DNA from: Dehalococcoidia bacterium
GTDB lineage: Bacteria > Chloroflexota > Dehalococcoidia > SpSt-223
Assembly (NCBI GenBank): GCA_026003895.1
Contig: BPIC01000001.1
Span: 62,001-126,000 of the forward strand
Length of the DNA stretch: 64,000 nt
Direction of reading: 5' to 3'
Shown: piece by piece, positions 47,103 to 56,722 of the stretch
How the letters are laid out: each line of letters starts with the position of its first letter
Numbering within the stretch: position 1 is the first letter of the stretch
Position numbers and translations under genes: made by a program
Notes under the pieces: generated by a model
The model's input: the letters and a program-made list of their open reading frames with translations, nothing else
Database searches by the model: none
Told to the model about the DNA's origin: nothing

Positions 47103-48734
47103 ATGCGCCCGCTTGTCATTCTGCTCGCGCTGGTCGCGGCCACGATTCCGGTCCCGCTCGCCCCCCCGGCAACGGCTCAGGCGCCGGACTATCCGATCAA
47201 GAACGGTTGGTTCTTCACGCAGACCGCCGGCGACAAGCCGGGGGGCTATAGCGTCACCGACGACGGCGCCCCCTTTTGGACGTGGTTTCGCCAGCTCGGC
47301 GGTGTCGAGACGCTCGGCTATCCGATCAGTCGACGGATGCTCTGGGAAGGCCAACCCGCTCAGGCCTTCCAGAAGGTCGTCCTTCATTGGCGGCCCGACC
47401 AGAACCGCATGGTGATCGTCAACATCTTCGACGAGCTGACCAAGGCCGGCAAGGACCCGTGGCTGCGCGAGGTGCGGCTGGTGCCACGGCCACAACCGAT
47501 CCCAAACGAAGACAAGCTCGACTTCGGAACGATCATCGTCCGTCGTCAGGCGCTGCTCGAGGTCAACCCGGCGATTAGCGCCCGCTATTGGGCCGACGAC
47601 GACCCGCTGACCTTCTACGGTTTGCCCGTCTCGCCTGTTGAGGACTATGGCAGCGTGGCAGTGGTGCGCCTTCAGCGCGCGGTGCTTCAGCAATGGAAGA
47701 CCAACCGCCCGTGGGCAAAGGCGGGCGAGGTGGTTGTCGCCAACGGGGGCGACGTCGCGAAGGAAGCCGGGCTCTTCCCGGATGCCGCACTCGCCCTCGA
47801 ACCGCCCGGTGGGGCGCCCGCCGAGCCGCTGCCCGTCGTCGGAGCGCCCGCGCCACCGCCCGCCGTCACGCCATTCTCGGCGAGCGCACCACTGCCAACC
47901 TCCACCCCGCGAGGGGCAGCCCCCGTGGCAGCGGCAACCCGCACTTCCGCCAGCAGCGCCCCGGCGAGCGCCACTCCCCAGCCAGCCCTGCGCGCCAGCG
48001 GCCCGTCGACGCCGATCGCCATCCCGACCGCGCCCGCCCCTCCACCGCAGCCGCCCGGCGGCTACATCATCGCCATCGACCCCGGCCACGGCGGTCCAGA
48101 CGCTGGCGCGGTCGTTCGATTTGCCGACGGCTTCGTTCTGCGCGAGAAGGACGTCAACCTCACCGTCTCCAAGAAGCTGATGCAGCTCCTTCGCGAAGCG
48201 GGCTTTGCCGTCGTCATGACTCGCGACAGCGACGTCGCCGTTAACCGTGAGCGCCGCGACCTGAACGGCGACGGCACAATCACGATGCACGATGAGCTTC
48301 AGGCTCGGATCGATATCGCCAACGCCGCCAAGGCGCACCTTTTTCTTTCGATCCACCACAACGGCCACGAGCGAACCGACTTGAATGGCCTTGAGATGTA
48401 TTCCTGCCGCAATCGCGAATTCGCGGCCCAGAATCGCCGCCTCGCCGCGCTCGCTGAAGATTCGATCCTGAAAGCAGTGCGTGCAGCAGGCTACGCGCTG
48501 GCGACTCGTGGGCAAAAAGACTGCTACGACCTCGCGGCTGACAAGTCGTACTTCGTCATCGGACCGGTCGATCTCGACTCCGGCCGCCCGCGAGCGACCA
48601 TGATGCCGGGTATCATCGGTGAAGCAATGTTCATCACCAATCCGGCCGACGCGGCCGCGCTGCGCAACGACGCCATCTTGACCGCCGAAGCGCGCGGCTA
48701 TCTGGAGGCGGTCAAACGCTACTTCGGGAAGTAA
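47103..48734 (+). CDS. Secreted N-acetylmuramoyl-L-alanine amidase (Amidase_3)
   Basis: 543-residue wall hydrolase. Signal peptide (3-25, cleavage after ATAQA), two N-terminal wall-associated modules (GGVETLGYPISRRM and a diverged copy around DDPLTFYGLPVS) like those of Chloroflexota surface proteins, a Pro/Ala/Thr linker (about 235-320), then the zinc amidase. Zinc ligands are His in IDPGHGGPD, Glu in LREKDVNL and His in LSIHHNGHE; the catalytic Glu is in GEAMFITN. It cleaves the lactyl-amide bond of peptidoglycan. ATG 47103 is chosen for the signal peptide; the frame extends to 46590 as a shadow of the kinase gene. Confidence 0.92.
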   Translation: MRPLVILLALVAATIPVPLAPPATAQAPDYPIKNGWFFTQTAGDKPGGYSVTDDGAPFWTWFRQLGGVETLGYPISRRMLWEGQPAQAFQKVVLHWRPDQNRMVIVNIFDELTKAGKDPWLREVRLVPRPQPIPNEDKLDFGTIIVRRQALLEVNPAISARYWADDDPLTFYGLPVSPVEDYGSVAVVRLQRAVLQQWKTNRPWAKAGEVVVANGGDVAKEAGLFPDAALALEPPGGAPAEPLPVVGAPAPPPAVTPFSASAPLPTSTPRGAAPVAAATRTSASSAPASATPQPALRASGPSTPIAIPTAPAPPPQPPGGYIIAIDPGHGGPDAGAVVRFADGFVLREKDVNLTVSKKLMQLLREAGFAVVMTRDSDVAVNRERRDLNGDGTITMHDELQARIDIANAAKAHLFLSIHHNGHERTDLNGLEMYSCRNREFAAQNRRLAALAEDSILKAVRAAGYALATRGQKDCYDLAADKSYFVIGPVDLDSGRPRATMMPGIIGEAMFITNPADAAALRNDAILTAEARGYLEAVKRYFGK

Positions 48735-48738
48735 CCGC

Positions 48739-49713
48739 CTAGGGTGGCCGAAGCGTCAGGCGGCGGGAGACCCGAACGACGGTCGCCGGCTGGACGTTGG
48801 CGATCGCCAGCCCAGCGAGCACAAGCGCCGCGCCGGCGGCTTGGAGCGGCAGAAACCGCTCCCCGAACACCACGGCGGCGATGATGACCGCTGCGACTGG
48901 GTTGAGATTTGTGAACAGTGAGGCGCGGGCGGGGCCGATCCGGCGCACGCCTTCGTTCCACCACAGATAGGCGAACACCGAGGAGATCAGGCCAGCGTAG
49001 ATGACCGCCAGCAGCACATCCGGTCCGATGGCGCTCCACTCGATGGAACGCGGCTCGAAGGGCAGCACCAGCGCCATCAAACCCACGCCGACAACGATGC
49101 TCCAAGCCGTCATGTCGAGGAGGTCGACACCGCGCCGTTGGATGAGCCGCACAAGCACCGAGTAGACGCCCCAATTGAAGGCGGCGACGAGCACCAGCAG
49201 GTCGCCGAGCAAGCGGTTCGGGCTTGTCGCCGTTGCTGCCGGTCCGCCAGCCACCAAGAGCACCACCCCAGCAAGGGAGATCACACCAGCCGCCAGCCGG
49301 CGCACCGTCAGCCGGTCGCCAACCAGCCACGCGGCGAAGAGGAATGAGACGAAGGGGCTGAACGCCGTTAGCACCGACCCCTCGCCAGCACCGGTGAACT
49401 GCAGGCCGGCGTTGAACGGCACGGCGAAGCCGAAGATGCCAGTCAGCCCCATCAGGAAGAGAAGCGGCAGGTCGCCGAGCTTGGGCAGCGAACGTCGCCC
49501 CAGCACCAGCAGCGCGACAAGGATGACGGCAGCAATCAGGTAACGCCAGAATGCCATCGCCACCGGCGGCATGGCGAGCACCGCGTACTTGACCGCGATT
49601 GCGCCTCCGCCCCAGGCGAGCGCCGCGCCGAGGAGCCGCAGATATGCGCCGCCCGTCCCTCGGCCAGTCGGCGGCTGGCGCATCAGCGGCGTGCCCGACG
49701 GAAGGAGCGTCAT
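48739..49713 (-). CDS. EamA/DMT-superfamily transporter
   Basis: 324-residue, ten-helix transporter with two EamA repeats (start LLGAALAWGGGAIAVKYAVL; second repeat GDLLVLVAAFNWGVYSVLV). The RhaT/YdcZ-like motifs FAYLWWNEGVRRIGPARAS and LNPVAAVIIAAVVFGE are typical. Usually exports amino acids or other metabolites; substrate unknown. It may be a late gene of the ribF transcript, 135 bp downstream, or have its own promoter. It is convergent with the amidase gene, with four bases between stops. Confidence 0.88.
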   Translation of the reverse strand: MTLLPSGTPLMRQPPTGRGTGGAYLRLLGAALAWGGGAIAVKYAVLAMPPVAMAFWRYLIAAVILVALLVLGRRSLPKLGDLPLLFLMGLTGIFGFAVPFNAGLQFTGAGEGSVLTAFSPFVSFLFAAWLVGDRLTVRRLAAGVISLAGVVLLVAGGPAATATSPNRLLGDLLVLVAAFNWGVYSVLVRLIQRRGVDLLDMTAWSIVVGVGLMALVLPFEPRSIEWSAIGPDVLLAVIYAGLISSVFAYLWWNEGVRRIGPARASLFTNLNPVAAVIIAAVVFGERFLPLQAAGAALVLAGLAIANVQPATVVRVSRRLTLRPP

Positions 49714-49848
49714 CGGGAACCGCCCTCAACCGCTGCCGGCTGGGGAGGATCCAATTCGTGGCGATCGCGTTTGCTCGGTCGCCACGCACCGTCGCCCTGC
49801 ACGAGGAAGCGCAGGTGAGCCAACGCCGATCGCGGTGTAGCCACCGCC

Positions 49849-50811
49849 CTACGAACCGAGTTCCACGCGCTCCCGCACCTGGCGGACGTCGTCGTGCATC
49901 TGGGCAATCAACGCGTCAACGCTGGGAAAGCGCAGCTCCCCGCGGACGCGGTGGATGAACTCGAGCGTGAGCGTCCGGCCGTAGAGATCGCCCCCAAAGT
50001 CGAGCAAGAACGCCTCGATCAGGCGCTGGAGGCCATCCCCGAAGGTGGGTCGGACGCCGATATTGACCGCTGCACGGTAGACAACGCCGTCGACGATGGC
50101 GCGGCAGCCGTAGATACCATCGCCGGGAAGGATCAAGTGATCCGGCGGCAGCAGATTCGCGGTCGGGAAGCCAAGCTCCCGGCCACGCCGATCGCCCGGC
50201 ACAACGGTCCCAGACAGTTGATATGGCCGGCCGAGTGCCCGCGCCGCGCGCTCGACATCGCCATCCCAGAGACAATGGCGCACGAGGGAGCTGTTCACGA
50301 TAACGCCATCGAGGAGGAAGGGGGGCACCTCGACAACGGTGAAGCCGAGCTCGCGGCCGAGGGTGCGCAGCCGCTCGCCGGCGCCCTCACGGCCGTGGCC
50401 GATGGCGGCGTCCGGCCCGCCGACGAACTCCACCATCCCGAGGGTCTCCACCAACACCTCGAGGAATTCGCGCGCGGAGACGCGCGACAGCTCGAGCGAG
50501 AAAGTGATCGGCGTGACGAAGCCCGCGCCGAGCGCCTTCAGCCGGGCAACTCGCTCCTCCACCGAGCAGAGATAGTGATACGGCTTCCCAGGGTTGAAGA
50601 CGACGTAGGGCAACGGGTCGAAGGTGAGCACACCAGGTGTTGCCCCGCGCACTCGGGCACGTTCGATAACGGTGCGAACAACGTTGGCGTGGGCGATGTG
50701 GACGCCGTCGAACTTGCCGACCGTGACGACGCTCGGCCCACCGGGAGCAACCGCCCTGAGCTCGGACCTCAGCCGCTCCAGCGCTGCCGCAGCGCTTGCC
50801 TGCACGCTCAT
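49849..50811 (-). CDS. ribF: Bifunctional riboflavin kinase/FAD synthetase
   Basis: 320 residues. The N-terminal FMN adenylyltransferase domain has VGKFDGVHIAHANVV (usual GNFDGVHLGH) and VGGPDAAIGHGREG. The C-terminal riboflavin kinase domain has GRELGFPTANL and the Glu of LIEAFLLDFGGDLYGR. It makes FMN and FAD from riboflavin. Its ATG overlaps the truB stop (ATGA), and it ends the conserved nusA operon. Confidence 0.95.
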   Translation of the reverse strand: MSVQASAAAALERLRSELRAVAPGGPSVVTVGKFDGVHIAHANVVRTVIERARVRGATPGVLTFDPLPYVVFNPGKPYHYLCSVEERVARLKALGAGFVTPITFSLELSRVSAREFLEVLVETLGMVEFVGGPDAAIGHGREGAGERLRTLGRELGFTVVEVPPFLLDGVIVNSSLVRHCLWDGDVERAARALGRPYQLSGTVVPGDRRGRELGFPTANLLPPDHLILPGDGIYGCRAIVDGVVYRAAVNIGVRPTFGDGLQRLIEAFLLDFGGDLYGRTLTLEFIHRVRGELRFPSVDALIAQMHDDVRQVRERVELGS

Positions 50812-51696
50812 CGATCCTCTTCGCGCGGCATCACCTTGACGGGCTGCCAGCGCCCATTCGCCGACTCAAGGATAGCAATCAATCGCCCTTCGGCGTCGAC
50901 GGCAGCGGCGCGCGTGCCCCCTTCGCCCCGCTGCGGCACCGGCTGGCCGTGGCGAACCCGCGCTTCGTCCGCCGGCGTGAGCGGTACCGTCGGCCATCCG
51001 GCGAGCGCCCGAAGCGGCGGCAGGATCAGATCCCCAAGCCGGCCGGCCGTGACGGCGGCCGCCACCGTCTCAAGCGTTGCCGCGTCTTCGACCCGGAATC
51101 CATTCACTGCAAGACGTCGCAAGGCGGCGACATGCCCACCGACGCCCAGCCGTTCACCGAGATCACGGGCGAGCGACCGGATGTAGACGCCGCTGCCACA
51201 GTGAATGACGACCGTGAGACGTGGCAAGTTGATGGACTCGATCTCGATGGCGGTGAACGACAACGGTGCGCGGCCGGAGCGTGACTGCTCGACCGGCGCG
51301 CGCCGCCGCGTAGGCGCGCTGCCCCTCGATATGGACAGCGCTCACCTGAGGGGGGGTCTGCTCGATCGTTCCAACGAAGCCGGCGAGAGCGACTCGCACC
51401 TGCTCGGGCGTCAGCGAGGAGGTATCGGCTGTGCGAAGAATCCGGCCTTCCGAATCGTCGGTGTCGGTCGTAACACCGAGCAGGAAGTCGCTGCGGTACA
51501 CCTTGTCGGCGCCGCTGAGATATTCGAGCAGACGGGTAGCGTGGCCGAGGCAGAGGACGAGGACGCCCGTCGCGCCGGGGTCGAGCGTGCCGGCGTGACC
51601 GATCCGCCGCTCACCGGTCAGGCGGCGAAGCTTGGCAACAACGTCGTGCGACGTCCACCCTGCCGGCTTGTCGACGACGAGGACCCCGTCGCTCAC
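50808..51696 (-). CDS. truB: tRNA pseudouridine-55 synthase TruB, one single-base insertion
   Basis: Makes pseudouridine 55 in the T loop of tRNAs. The catalytic Asp is in GHAGTLDPGATGVL; the N-terminal VLVVDKPAGWTSHDVV and later HCGSGVYIRSLARDLG are standard. The frames join when one base of the GG pair at 51249-51250 is removed (RTVVVHR to IEIESINLPR), giving 295 residues with the C-terminal PUA-like region. The GTG start overlaps the rbfA stop (GTGA). The break in a conserved housekeeping gene argues for sequence error. Confidence 0.93.
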
Positions 51697-52085
51697 GCCT
51701 CATTGGCCGGCGTGCGCTGCGTCCGCGATGGACGCGCCGGTGGCAGCGCACCGATCTCGGCCAGCAACTCGTCGATCCGCGCCCCCGCCTGGACCGACGG
51801 ATCGATCCGAAAGTCCAACTCTGGGATGACCCGCAGATCGACGCGGCCGCCCAGCCGGCGGCGCAGGAAGCCGGCCGCTTGGCGCAACGCGGCCAACGCT
51901 CCGGCCCGCTCAACGTCGCCGCCGAGGGTCGAGAAGTAGACGGTCGCGTGGCGCAAATCGGGCGAGGTTGCCACGCCGGTGATGCTAATCAACCCGCTGG
52001 CTCGCGGGTCGCGCAGCTCAAGCAAAACCAGTTGGCTGAGCTCCTCGCGCAGCAGCTCATTGACGCGCTCAATTCGTCGAGACAT
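51693..52085 (-). CDS. rbfA: Ribosome-binding factor A
   Basis: 130-residue KH-like factor for 30S maturation. SRRIERVNELLREELSQL, the conserved ITGVATSPDLRHATVYFS strand pair and ELDFRIDPSVQ helix are readable. ATG 52085 is the family start; the frame extends nine codons upstream. It sits between infB and truB as usual. Confidence 0.95.
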   Translation of the reverse strand: MSRRIERVNELLREELSQLVLLELRDPRASGLISITGVATSPDLRHATVYFSTLGGDVERAGALAALRQAAGFLRRRLGGRVDLRVIPELDFRIDPSVQAGARIDELLAEIGALPPARPSRTQRTPANEA

Positions 52086-52174
52086 GGTCAGGCTCACAGA
52101 CTGGCAGGTCACGACGGCGGTCCGTCGCCACAGCCAGGAACGGCCCGCGTCGCCACGGGCGAGGTTCGCCGGGC

Positions 52175-54082
52175 TTAGCCAGCCCGCACTGGCGCGGGTA
52201 CGCGCTCCATCACGTAGAACTCGATGACGTCGCCCACCTCGAAGCTACTGAAGTCCTCGAGTGTGATGCCGCACTCGTAGCCCTCGTGGACCTCGCGAAC
52301 GTCGTCCTTGAAGCGCTTGAGAGTCGCCACCTTGCCTTCGTAGACCAGCTCTTTGCCGCGCCGGATGCGCGCCAGACTGTTGCGGGTCACCACGCCGTCA
52401 CGGATGTACGAGCCGGCAATCGCATCACGCCGCCCGACGCGGAATACCTGACGCACCTCGGCGTGGCCTTGGATCTGTTCGACGTAGCGGTCTTCCTGCA
52501 GGCCCGCCAGCGCTTTCGAGATGTCGTCCACGACGTCGTAGATCACTTGGTAGTAACGGATGTCGACGCCTTGCAGGTCGGCAAGGTTGCGCGCCCCCGC
52601 CTCTGGCCGAACGTTAAATCCGACAATGATCCCTTTTGAGGCGACCGCTAGGTTCACGTCCGACTCGGTGATCGCGCCCGTCCCGGCATGGATAACCCGG
52701 ACGCGAACGTTGTCGCCCTCGATTCGCTCCAGCACTTGGCGCACTGGCTCGATGGAGCCTTGAACGTCGGTCTTCAGGATGACGTTTAGCTCGCGTGCTT
52801 GGCCGGCGCCCATATTCGCGAGCAGCTCCTCGATCGACACGGCCTTGCTGACGGCAACCGCCTCGCGATGACGCTCACTGGCGCGGCTCTCGACGAGCGC
52901 TCGCGCGGTCTTCTCGTCGGGCACGACCTCGAAGAAATCACCTGCGGCAGGCGCCGCCGAGAGGCCGAGGACTTGGGCCGGGAACGATGGCCCCGCCTCC
53001 TCCACCTTTTCGCCCCGATCATCGAACATCGCGCGGACACGACCGAACACTTCGCCGGAGACAACGATGTCACCGGTGCGGAGCGTGCCGCGCTTGACGA
53101 GCAGGGTGGCGACTGGACCGCGCGTCTTATCCACGCGCGATTCGAGCACCGTACCGGAGGCTGGCGCGTCCGGATTTGCCTTCAAGTCCATCAGATCCGC
53201 AACGAGGAGCACCGTCTCCAAGAGGTCCGCGATTCCTTGACCAGTGCGCGCAGAAACGGGCACGGCCGGCACGTCGCCGCCGTACTCCTCGACGAGCACA
53301 TCGACCTCGGTCAACTCCTGTTTGACGCGGTCGGGGTTAGCATCCGGCCGGTCGATCTTGTTGATGGCGATGACCATCCCGACCCCAGCCGCCTTGGCAT
53401 GGCTGATCGCTTCGCGGGTCTGCGGCATTACGCCGTCGTCGGCAGCGACGACAATGATGGCAACGTCGGTGGTTTGGGCGCCGCGAGCGCGCATTGCGGT
53501 GAACGCCTCGTGGCCGGGGGTATCGATAAAAGTGACCTTGCGGCCATCGACCTCGACCTGATAGGCGCCGATGTGCTGGGTAATCCCGCCGGCCTCGCCG
53601 GCAGCAACGTTCGTCTTCCGGATCGCATCAAGCAGCGACGTCTTGCCGTGGTCGACATGGCCCATCACGGTGACGACGGGCGGCCGCGGCTTGAGCGAGG
53701 CGGGGTCGTCCTCGAAACCACGCTTGGCGGGCAGCGCTACTGGCTCTTCTTTCTTTTCGGTCGCCTCGACGACGTCGAAGCCGAGATCGAGGGCGACGGT
53801 TGCCGCCGAGTCGTAGTCGAGGATGGCGTTCAGGTTCGCCATCGTCCCATTCTTCATGAGTTGCTTGATGATGTCGATGCCGCTAACGCCGAGGAGGTCG
53901 GCGAGCTCGGCGACCGACAAAGCGTGGGGGATTTCGATCGGGCCCTCGGGGATCACCCGCGCGGCCGGCGCCGGCGCCGGCCGCGGCCCAGCAGACGGTG
54001 CGCCGCCGCGCCCGCGGCTCCCCCCACCACGATTTTGCGGCGGGCGACCGCCTCGTTGACTACCAGGACGGAAATTCGGCAT
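52175..54082 (-). CDS. infB: Translation initiation factor IF-2
   Basis: 635-residue GTPase that places initiator tRNA on the 30S subunit. A short Gly/Arg/Pro-rich N-terminus (1-48) is followed by the IF2_N domain ([15 protein letters not shown]), G1 [10 protein letters not shown]3 DTPGHEAF, G4 NKID, and domains II-IV. The N-terminus is shorter than in E. coli, as in many Gram-positives and Chloroflexota. SD GAGGAGGG lies just upstream of ATG 54082. The 133 bp to rnpM contain no gene. Confidence 0.97.
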   Translation of the reverse strand: MPNFRPGSQRGGRPPQNRGGGSRGRGGAPSAGPRPAPAPAARVIPEGPIEIPHALSVAELADLLGVSGIDIIKQLMKNGTMANLNAILDYDSAATVALDLGFDVVEATEKKEEPVALPAKRGFEDDPASLKPRPPVVTVMGHVDHGKTSLLDAIRKTNVAAGEAGGITQHIGAYQVEVDGRKVTFIDTPGHEAFTAMRARGAQTTDVAIIVVAADDGVMPQTREAISHAKAAGVGMVIAINKIDRPDANPDRVKQELTEVDVLVEEYGGDVPAVPVSARTGQGIADLLETVLLVADLMDLKANPDAPASGTVLESRVDKTRGPVATLLVKRGTLRTGDIVVSGEVFGRVRAMFDDRGEKVEEAGPSFPAQVLGLSAAPAAGDFFEVVPDEKTARALVESRASERHREAVAVSKAVSIEELLANMGAGQARELNVILKTDVQGSIEPVRQVLERIEGDNVRVRVIHAGTGAITESDVNLAVASKGIIVGFNVRPEAGARNLADLQGVDIRYYQVIYDVVDDISKALAGLQEDRYVEQIQGHAEVRQVFRVGRRDAIAGSYIRDGVVTRNSLARIRRGKELVYEGKVATLKRFKDDVREVHEGYECGITLEDFSSFEVGDVIEFYVMERVPAPVRAG

Positions 54083-54215
54083 GGACCCTCCTCGGACGCC
54101 ACGCGCGTGCGGGACGCCTTAGGCTAAAAATGACGGACGCGCGGCCGGCAGCCGCAATCGTCCTCGCTCGGACCACTCCGAGCCAATCGGAAGCTCTCTC
54201 GTCAGGTGGTCGTTG

Positions 54216-54518
54216 CTAGAGGTCCGGCGCGGTCTCCGGCAAGGAGGCGCTGTACTCAAGCAGGCGCTCTCGGTCAGCCGGGGTAAGGGCCGTCTTGAGC
54301 GCGTGCTCGAGGGCCCCGCGCCGCAGCGCCAGATCCCAGCAGCGCCGGCCGGGGCAGAGATACGCGCCGCGGCCGTTGCGCTTGCCAGTCGGGTCGACGT
54401 AGACCCCGCCGGCGGGATCGCGCACCAGGCGAACGAGCGCTCGCTTGGCCGACGTCTGCCGGCAGGCGACACACATCCGGATCGGGACGTGCTTCGGACG
54501 CCCGCCACCACGTGCCAT
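54216..54518 (-). CDS. rnpM: RNase P modulator RnpM (YlxR)
   Basis: 100-residue YlxR-family RNA-binding protein encoded between nusA and infB. The characteristic opening PIRMCVACRQTSAKRALVRL, then GRGAYLCPGRRCWDLALRRG, includes four Cys in paired positions. YlxR of B. subtilis was shown to bind RNase P RNA. It starts three bases after the nusA stop. Confidence 0.93.
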   Translation of the reverse strand: MARGGGRPKHVPIRMCVACRQTSAKRALVRLVRDPAGGVYVDPTGKRNGRGAYLCPGRRCWDLALRRGALEHALKTALTPADRERLLEYSASLPETAPDL

Positions 54519-54521
54519 CTC

Positions 54522-56015
54522 CTACCGGATCCGGCGGAGAATATCTTCGTACTCCGCTTCCTCGTCGTCTTCCTCGAAGTAAACGCGCTGGCGGCGCGGC
54601 CCCTTCTTGGCCGGCCGGGCCGGCTCTTCGTCGTCGCGGCCGCGATCGCGCCCCTTCTTTCGCCCGGCTTCGGCGCCGAGGATCTCCTCGGCGAACCGAA
54701 TTTTGCCGCGCTCGCCCGGCTTGGTCGGGAAGAGATCTTCCATCGTAATGGTCTCTTCGATCTCTTCCACCGGCGGCGCGACGGCAGGCGCTTCTACTGC
54801 GGCGACCGGCGCTTCGATCTCCGGCTCGACGAATACCGGCGCCTCGATCGGAGTCTCGACCGGCGGCGGGGCAACAGGAGGAAGCAGATCCTCGACAATG
54901 ACCGGCTCGGCCACTGGGGCGCTCGCCGCGGCGACGGCGCGCTCTTCCTCCTCGCGCGCCAGCCGATCCGCTTCTTCCTCGCGGAAGGCCGATACACTCT
55001 TGATGTCGATCCGCCAACCGGTCAGCTTCGCCGCGAGACGGGCGTTCTGCCCTTCCTTCCCAATGGCAAGGGACAACTGGCGGTCCGGCACCACACAGGT
55101 GGCGGTCTTCTCTTCTTCGTTCGTGACGACGCGGACCACCTGCGCCGGGCTGAGCGCCTTGGCGACGAACATCGCCGGGTCCGGATGCCACTCGATAACG
55201 TCGATCTTCTCGCCGTTCAGCTCGTTGACGATGTTCTGGATGCGGATGCCCCGCAAGCCAACGCAGGCGCCGACGGGGTCGACGCCCGGTTGGCGCGCCG
55301 CAACGGCAACCTTGCTGCGCGAACCCGGCTCGCGGGCAATGCCTTTGATCTCGACGATGCCGTGATTGATCTCCGGCACTTCGAGTTCGAAGAGGCGGCG
55401 GAGCAGGTTCCGGTGCGTCCGCGAGGCGATCAGCTGTGGGCCTTTTGGCGTCCGGTTCACCTCGACGAGGTAGACCTTGATGCGCTGGCCGAGGCGGTAG
55501 TGTTCGCCCGGCACCTGCTCCGTGCTCGGGAGAACGGCTTCGGCGCGCGGCAGCGCGATAATGATCCGGTTGGGCTCGATGCGCTGGACGGTGCCAGTGA
55601 CGATCTCACCTTCACGGTCGGTGTATTCGTCGTAGACGACCTCGCGCTCGGCCTCGCGCAACCGTTGCATGATCACTTGTTTGGCAGTCTGCGCCGCGAT
55701 ACGGCCGAACTCGCGCGGGGTGCGATCCTCTTCGACAACCTCGCCAAGCACCGGCTGGCGACCGAGCAGGCGCCGCGCGTCTTCGACCGAAATTTGGGTG
55801 GCAGGGTCTTCGACCTGCTGGACCACCGTTCGGCGCGTGTAGACCGTGGCCTGGCCCGAGTTGGCGTCCATCCGCACCACGACATCGTGGTTGCTGCCAA
55901 AATTCCGCTTGTAGGCGGACGCCATGGCTTCTTCAAGCGCGCCGATTACCACCTCTTTCGAGAGGTTTTTCTCTGCGCACAATTGCGTGATGGCCATCAA
56001 AAAGTCGTTTTTCAT
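54522..56015 (-). CDS. nusA: Transcription termination/antitermination factor NusA
   Basis: 497 residues. RNAP-binding N-terminal domain (1-125), S1 domain ([18 protein letters not shown]), KH1 ([21 protein letters not shown]) and KH2 ([20 protein letters not shown]). The C-terminus is an unusual acidic, Pro/Val/Glu-rich tail of about 130 residues ending in basic and acidic clusters. The gene heads its operon without rimP in front. A promoter and attenuator-like terminator precede it, compatible with autoregulation by NusA. Confidence 0.96.
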   Translation of the reverse strand: MKNDFLMAITQLCAEKNLSKEVVIGALEEAMASAYKRNFGSNHDVVVRMDANSGQATVYTRRTVVQQVEDPATQISVEDARRLLGRQPVLGEVVEEDRTPREFGRIAAQTAKQVIMQRLREAEREVVYDEYTDREGEIVTGTVQRIEPNRIIIALPRAEAVLPSTEQVPGEHYRLGQRIKVYLVEVNRTPKGPQLIASRTHRNLLRRLFELEVPEINHGIVEIKGIAREPGSRSKVAVAARQPGVDPVGACVGLRGIRIQNIVNELNGEKIDVIEWHPDPAMFVAKALSPAQVVRVVTNEEEKTATCVVPDRQLSLAIGKEGQNARLAAKLTGWRIDIKSVSAFREEEADRLAREEEERAVAAASAPVAEPVIVEDLLPPVAPPPVETPIEAPVFVEPEIEAPVAAVEAPAVAPPVEEIEETITMEDLFPTKPGERGKIRFAEEILGAEAGRKKGRDRGRDDEEPARPAKKGPRRQRVYFEEDDEEAEYEDILRRIR

Positions 56016-56069
56016 GCCCGACCGTTCGTTTCACTCCTCGCCCGACACGCAGGCGAGTGCCCCAGTATG

Positions 56070-56093
56070 AAAAAGAGTGGGGGGCACCCACTC
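56070..56093 (-). terminator. Intrinsic terminator (attenuator) in the nusA leader
   Basis: On the minus strand a perfect 7-bp stem GAGTGGG/CCCACTC with a 5-nt loop is followed directly by TTTTT. It lies between the promoter (56126-56155) and the nusA start, about 55 bp before ATG 56015, so the operon's transcription must read through it. Confidence 0.65.
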
Positions 56094-56125
56094 CTCAACA
56101 CAGACGCCGGCGAGTTTTCACACCC

Positions 56126-56155
56126 AGTATAGCAACGGATGAGGCGGGCTGTCAA
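56126..56155 (-). promoter_or_regulatory. Promoter of the nusA operon
   Basis: TTGACA (56155-56150), 18-bp spacer, TATACT (56131-56126) on the minus strand; start of transcription near 56119. This is the best promoter in the window. Confidence 0.8.
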
Positions 56156-56274
56156 TCGCGCCCAGTTCAGGCCAGTTGTCATCGCGATTGGCATCGGCTG
56201 TAGGCCAATTCCCAGTGTTTGTGTCACCTGATTGCCAGACTGGAGAAGGCAGCCTCGGTTCCGCTGGTTTTCGA

Positions 56275-56280
56275 TATACT
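56275..56280 (+). promoter_or_regulatory. TATACT -10 box upstream of the desulforedoxin pair
   Basis: TATACT on the plus strand about 100 bp before the first desulforedoxin-like gene. The -35 is poor, and the leader between holds nothing else I can name. Confidence 0.35.
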
Positions 56281-56381
56281 TGGGCCAACGCCGTGGAGAG
56301 TCGGATGGAAGAGCGATCGTGCTCGGACGGCCAGACGACCGCGAGAAGGCCACCCACCGGTTGAACACGTGGAGGATCGGA

Positions 56382-56501
56382 GTGCCGACGGAGCTCGGGA
56401 AGCGGTACCTCTGTACCGTCTGTAATAGTGAGGTGATCGTCACCAAGAAAGGGACGGGCGATCTGTCGTGCTGCGGGAAGGCAATGGAGCTGAAGAAATG
56501 A
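56382..56501 (+). CDS. Desulforedoxin-like mini-protein 1 (39 aa)
   Basis: Tiny iron-binding protein. Four Cys in desulforedoxin spacing (YLCTVCNSE, then SCCGKAM), matching the 36-residue desulforedoxin and the N-domain of desulfoferrodoxin, which bind one Fe by four thiolates and work as a dimer. GTG 56382 follows SD GGAGG. The last bases overlap the start of a second copy (ATGA). Likely a one-electron carrier in redox defence; no superoxide reductase domain is attached. Confidence 0.78.
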   Translation: MPTELGKRYLCTVCNSEVIVTKKGTGDLSCCGKAMELKK

Positions 56502-56660
56502 CCCAAGAGGCCGACGTTCGCAACGAGCTTGGGAAGCGCTTCCACTGCAATAGCTGCAACGCCGAGGTGCTGGTCACCAAGGCCGGCGCCGGGGCGCGTC
56601 CATTGCTGCAATCAGCCGATGGAGGTGCTCAAGCCGAAGGCGCTTCCTTCCTCCGACTAA
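56498..56660 (+). CDS. Desulforedoxin-like mini-protein 2, one single-base insertion
   Basis: Tandem paralogue of the preceding gene (LGKRFHCNSCNAEVLVTK against LGKRYLCTVCNSEVIVTK). The second Cys pair appears only when one base of the G4 run 56591-56594 is removed, giving GRVHCCNQPMEVLKPK and a stop at 56658, 53 residues in all. ATG 56498 overlaps the first stop, so both are coupled. In the raw frame translation runs on wrongly to 57502. Confidence 0.72.
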
Positions 56661-56682
56661 CGCCTGCTGCCGCCATGAACAG

Positions 56683-56710
56683 AGCGCCCTCCCCGCGTGG
56701 TGAGGGCGCT
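56683..56710. terminator. Strong hairpin between convergent genes
   Basis: Perfect 9-bp stem AGCGCCCTC/GAGGGCGCT with a 10-nt loop between the desulforedoxin pair and the convergent membrane protein gene. There is no long T tract on either side. Confidence 0.5.
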
Positions 56711-56722
56711 TCTCGTCGCGAG

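Noticed and set aside
48719-49789. 356-residue minus frame over the EamA gene
   Set aside because: Shifted frame of the EamA transporter, Arg-rich and without membrane segments.
52799-54127. 442-residue plus-strand frame opposite infB
   Set aside because: Antisense shadow of IF-2; His/Asp/Arg-rich composition typical of reversed GC-rich coding sequence.
54213-56132. 639-residue plus-strand frame opposite nusA and rnpM
   Set aside because: Long only because of codon bias in nusA; no start signal and no homology visible.
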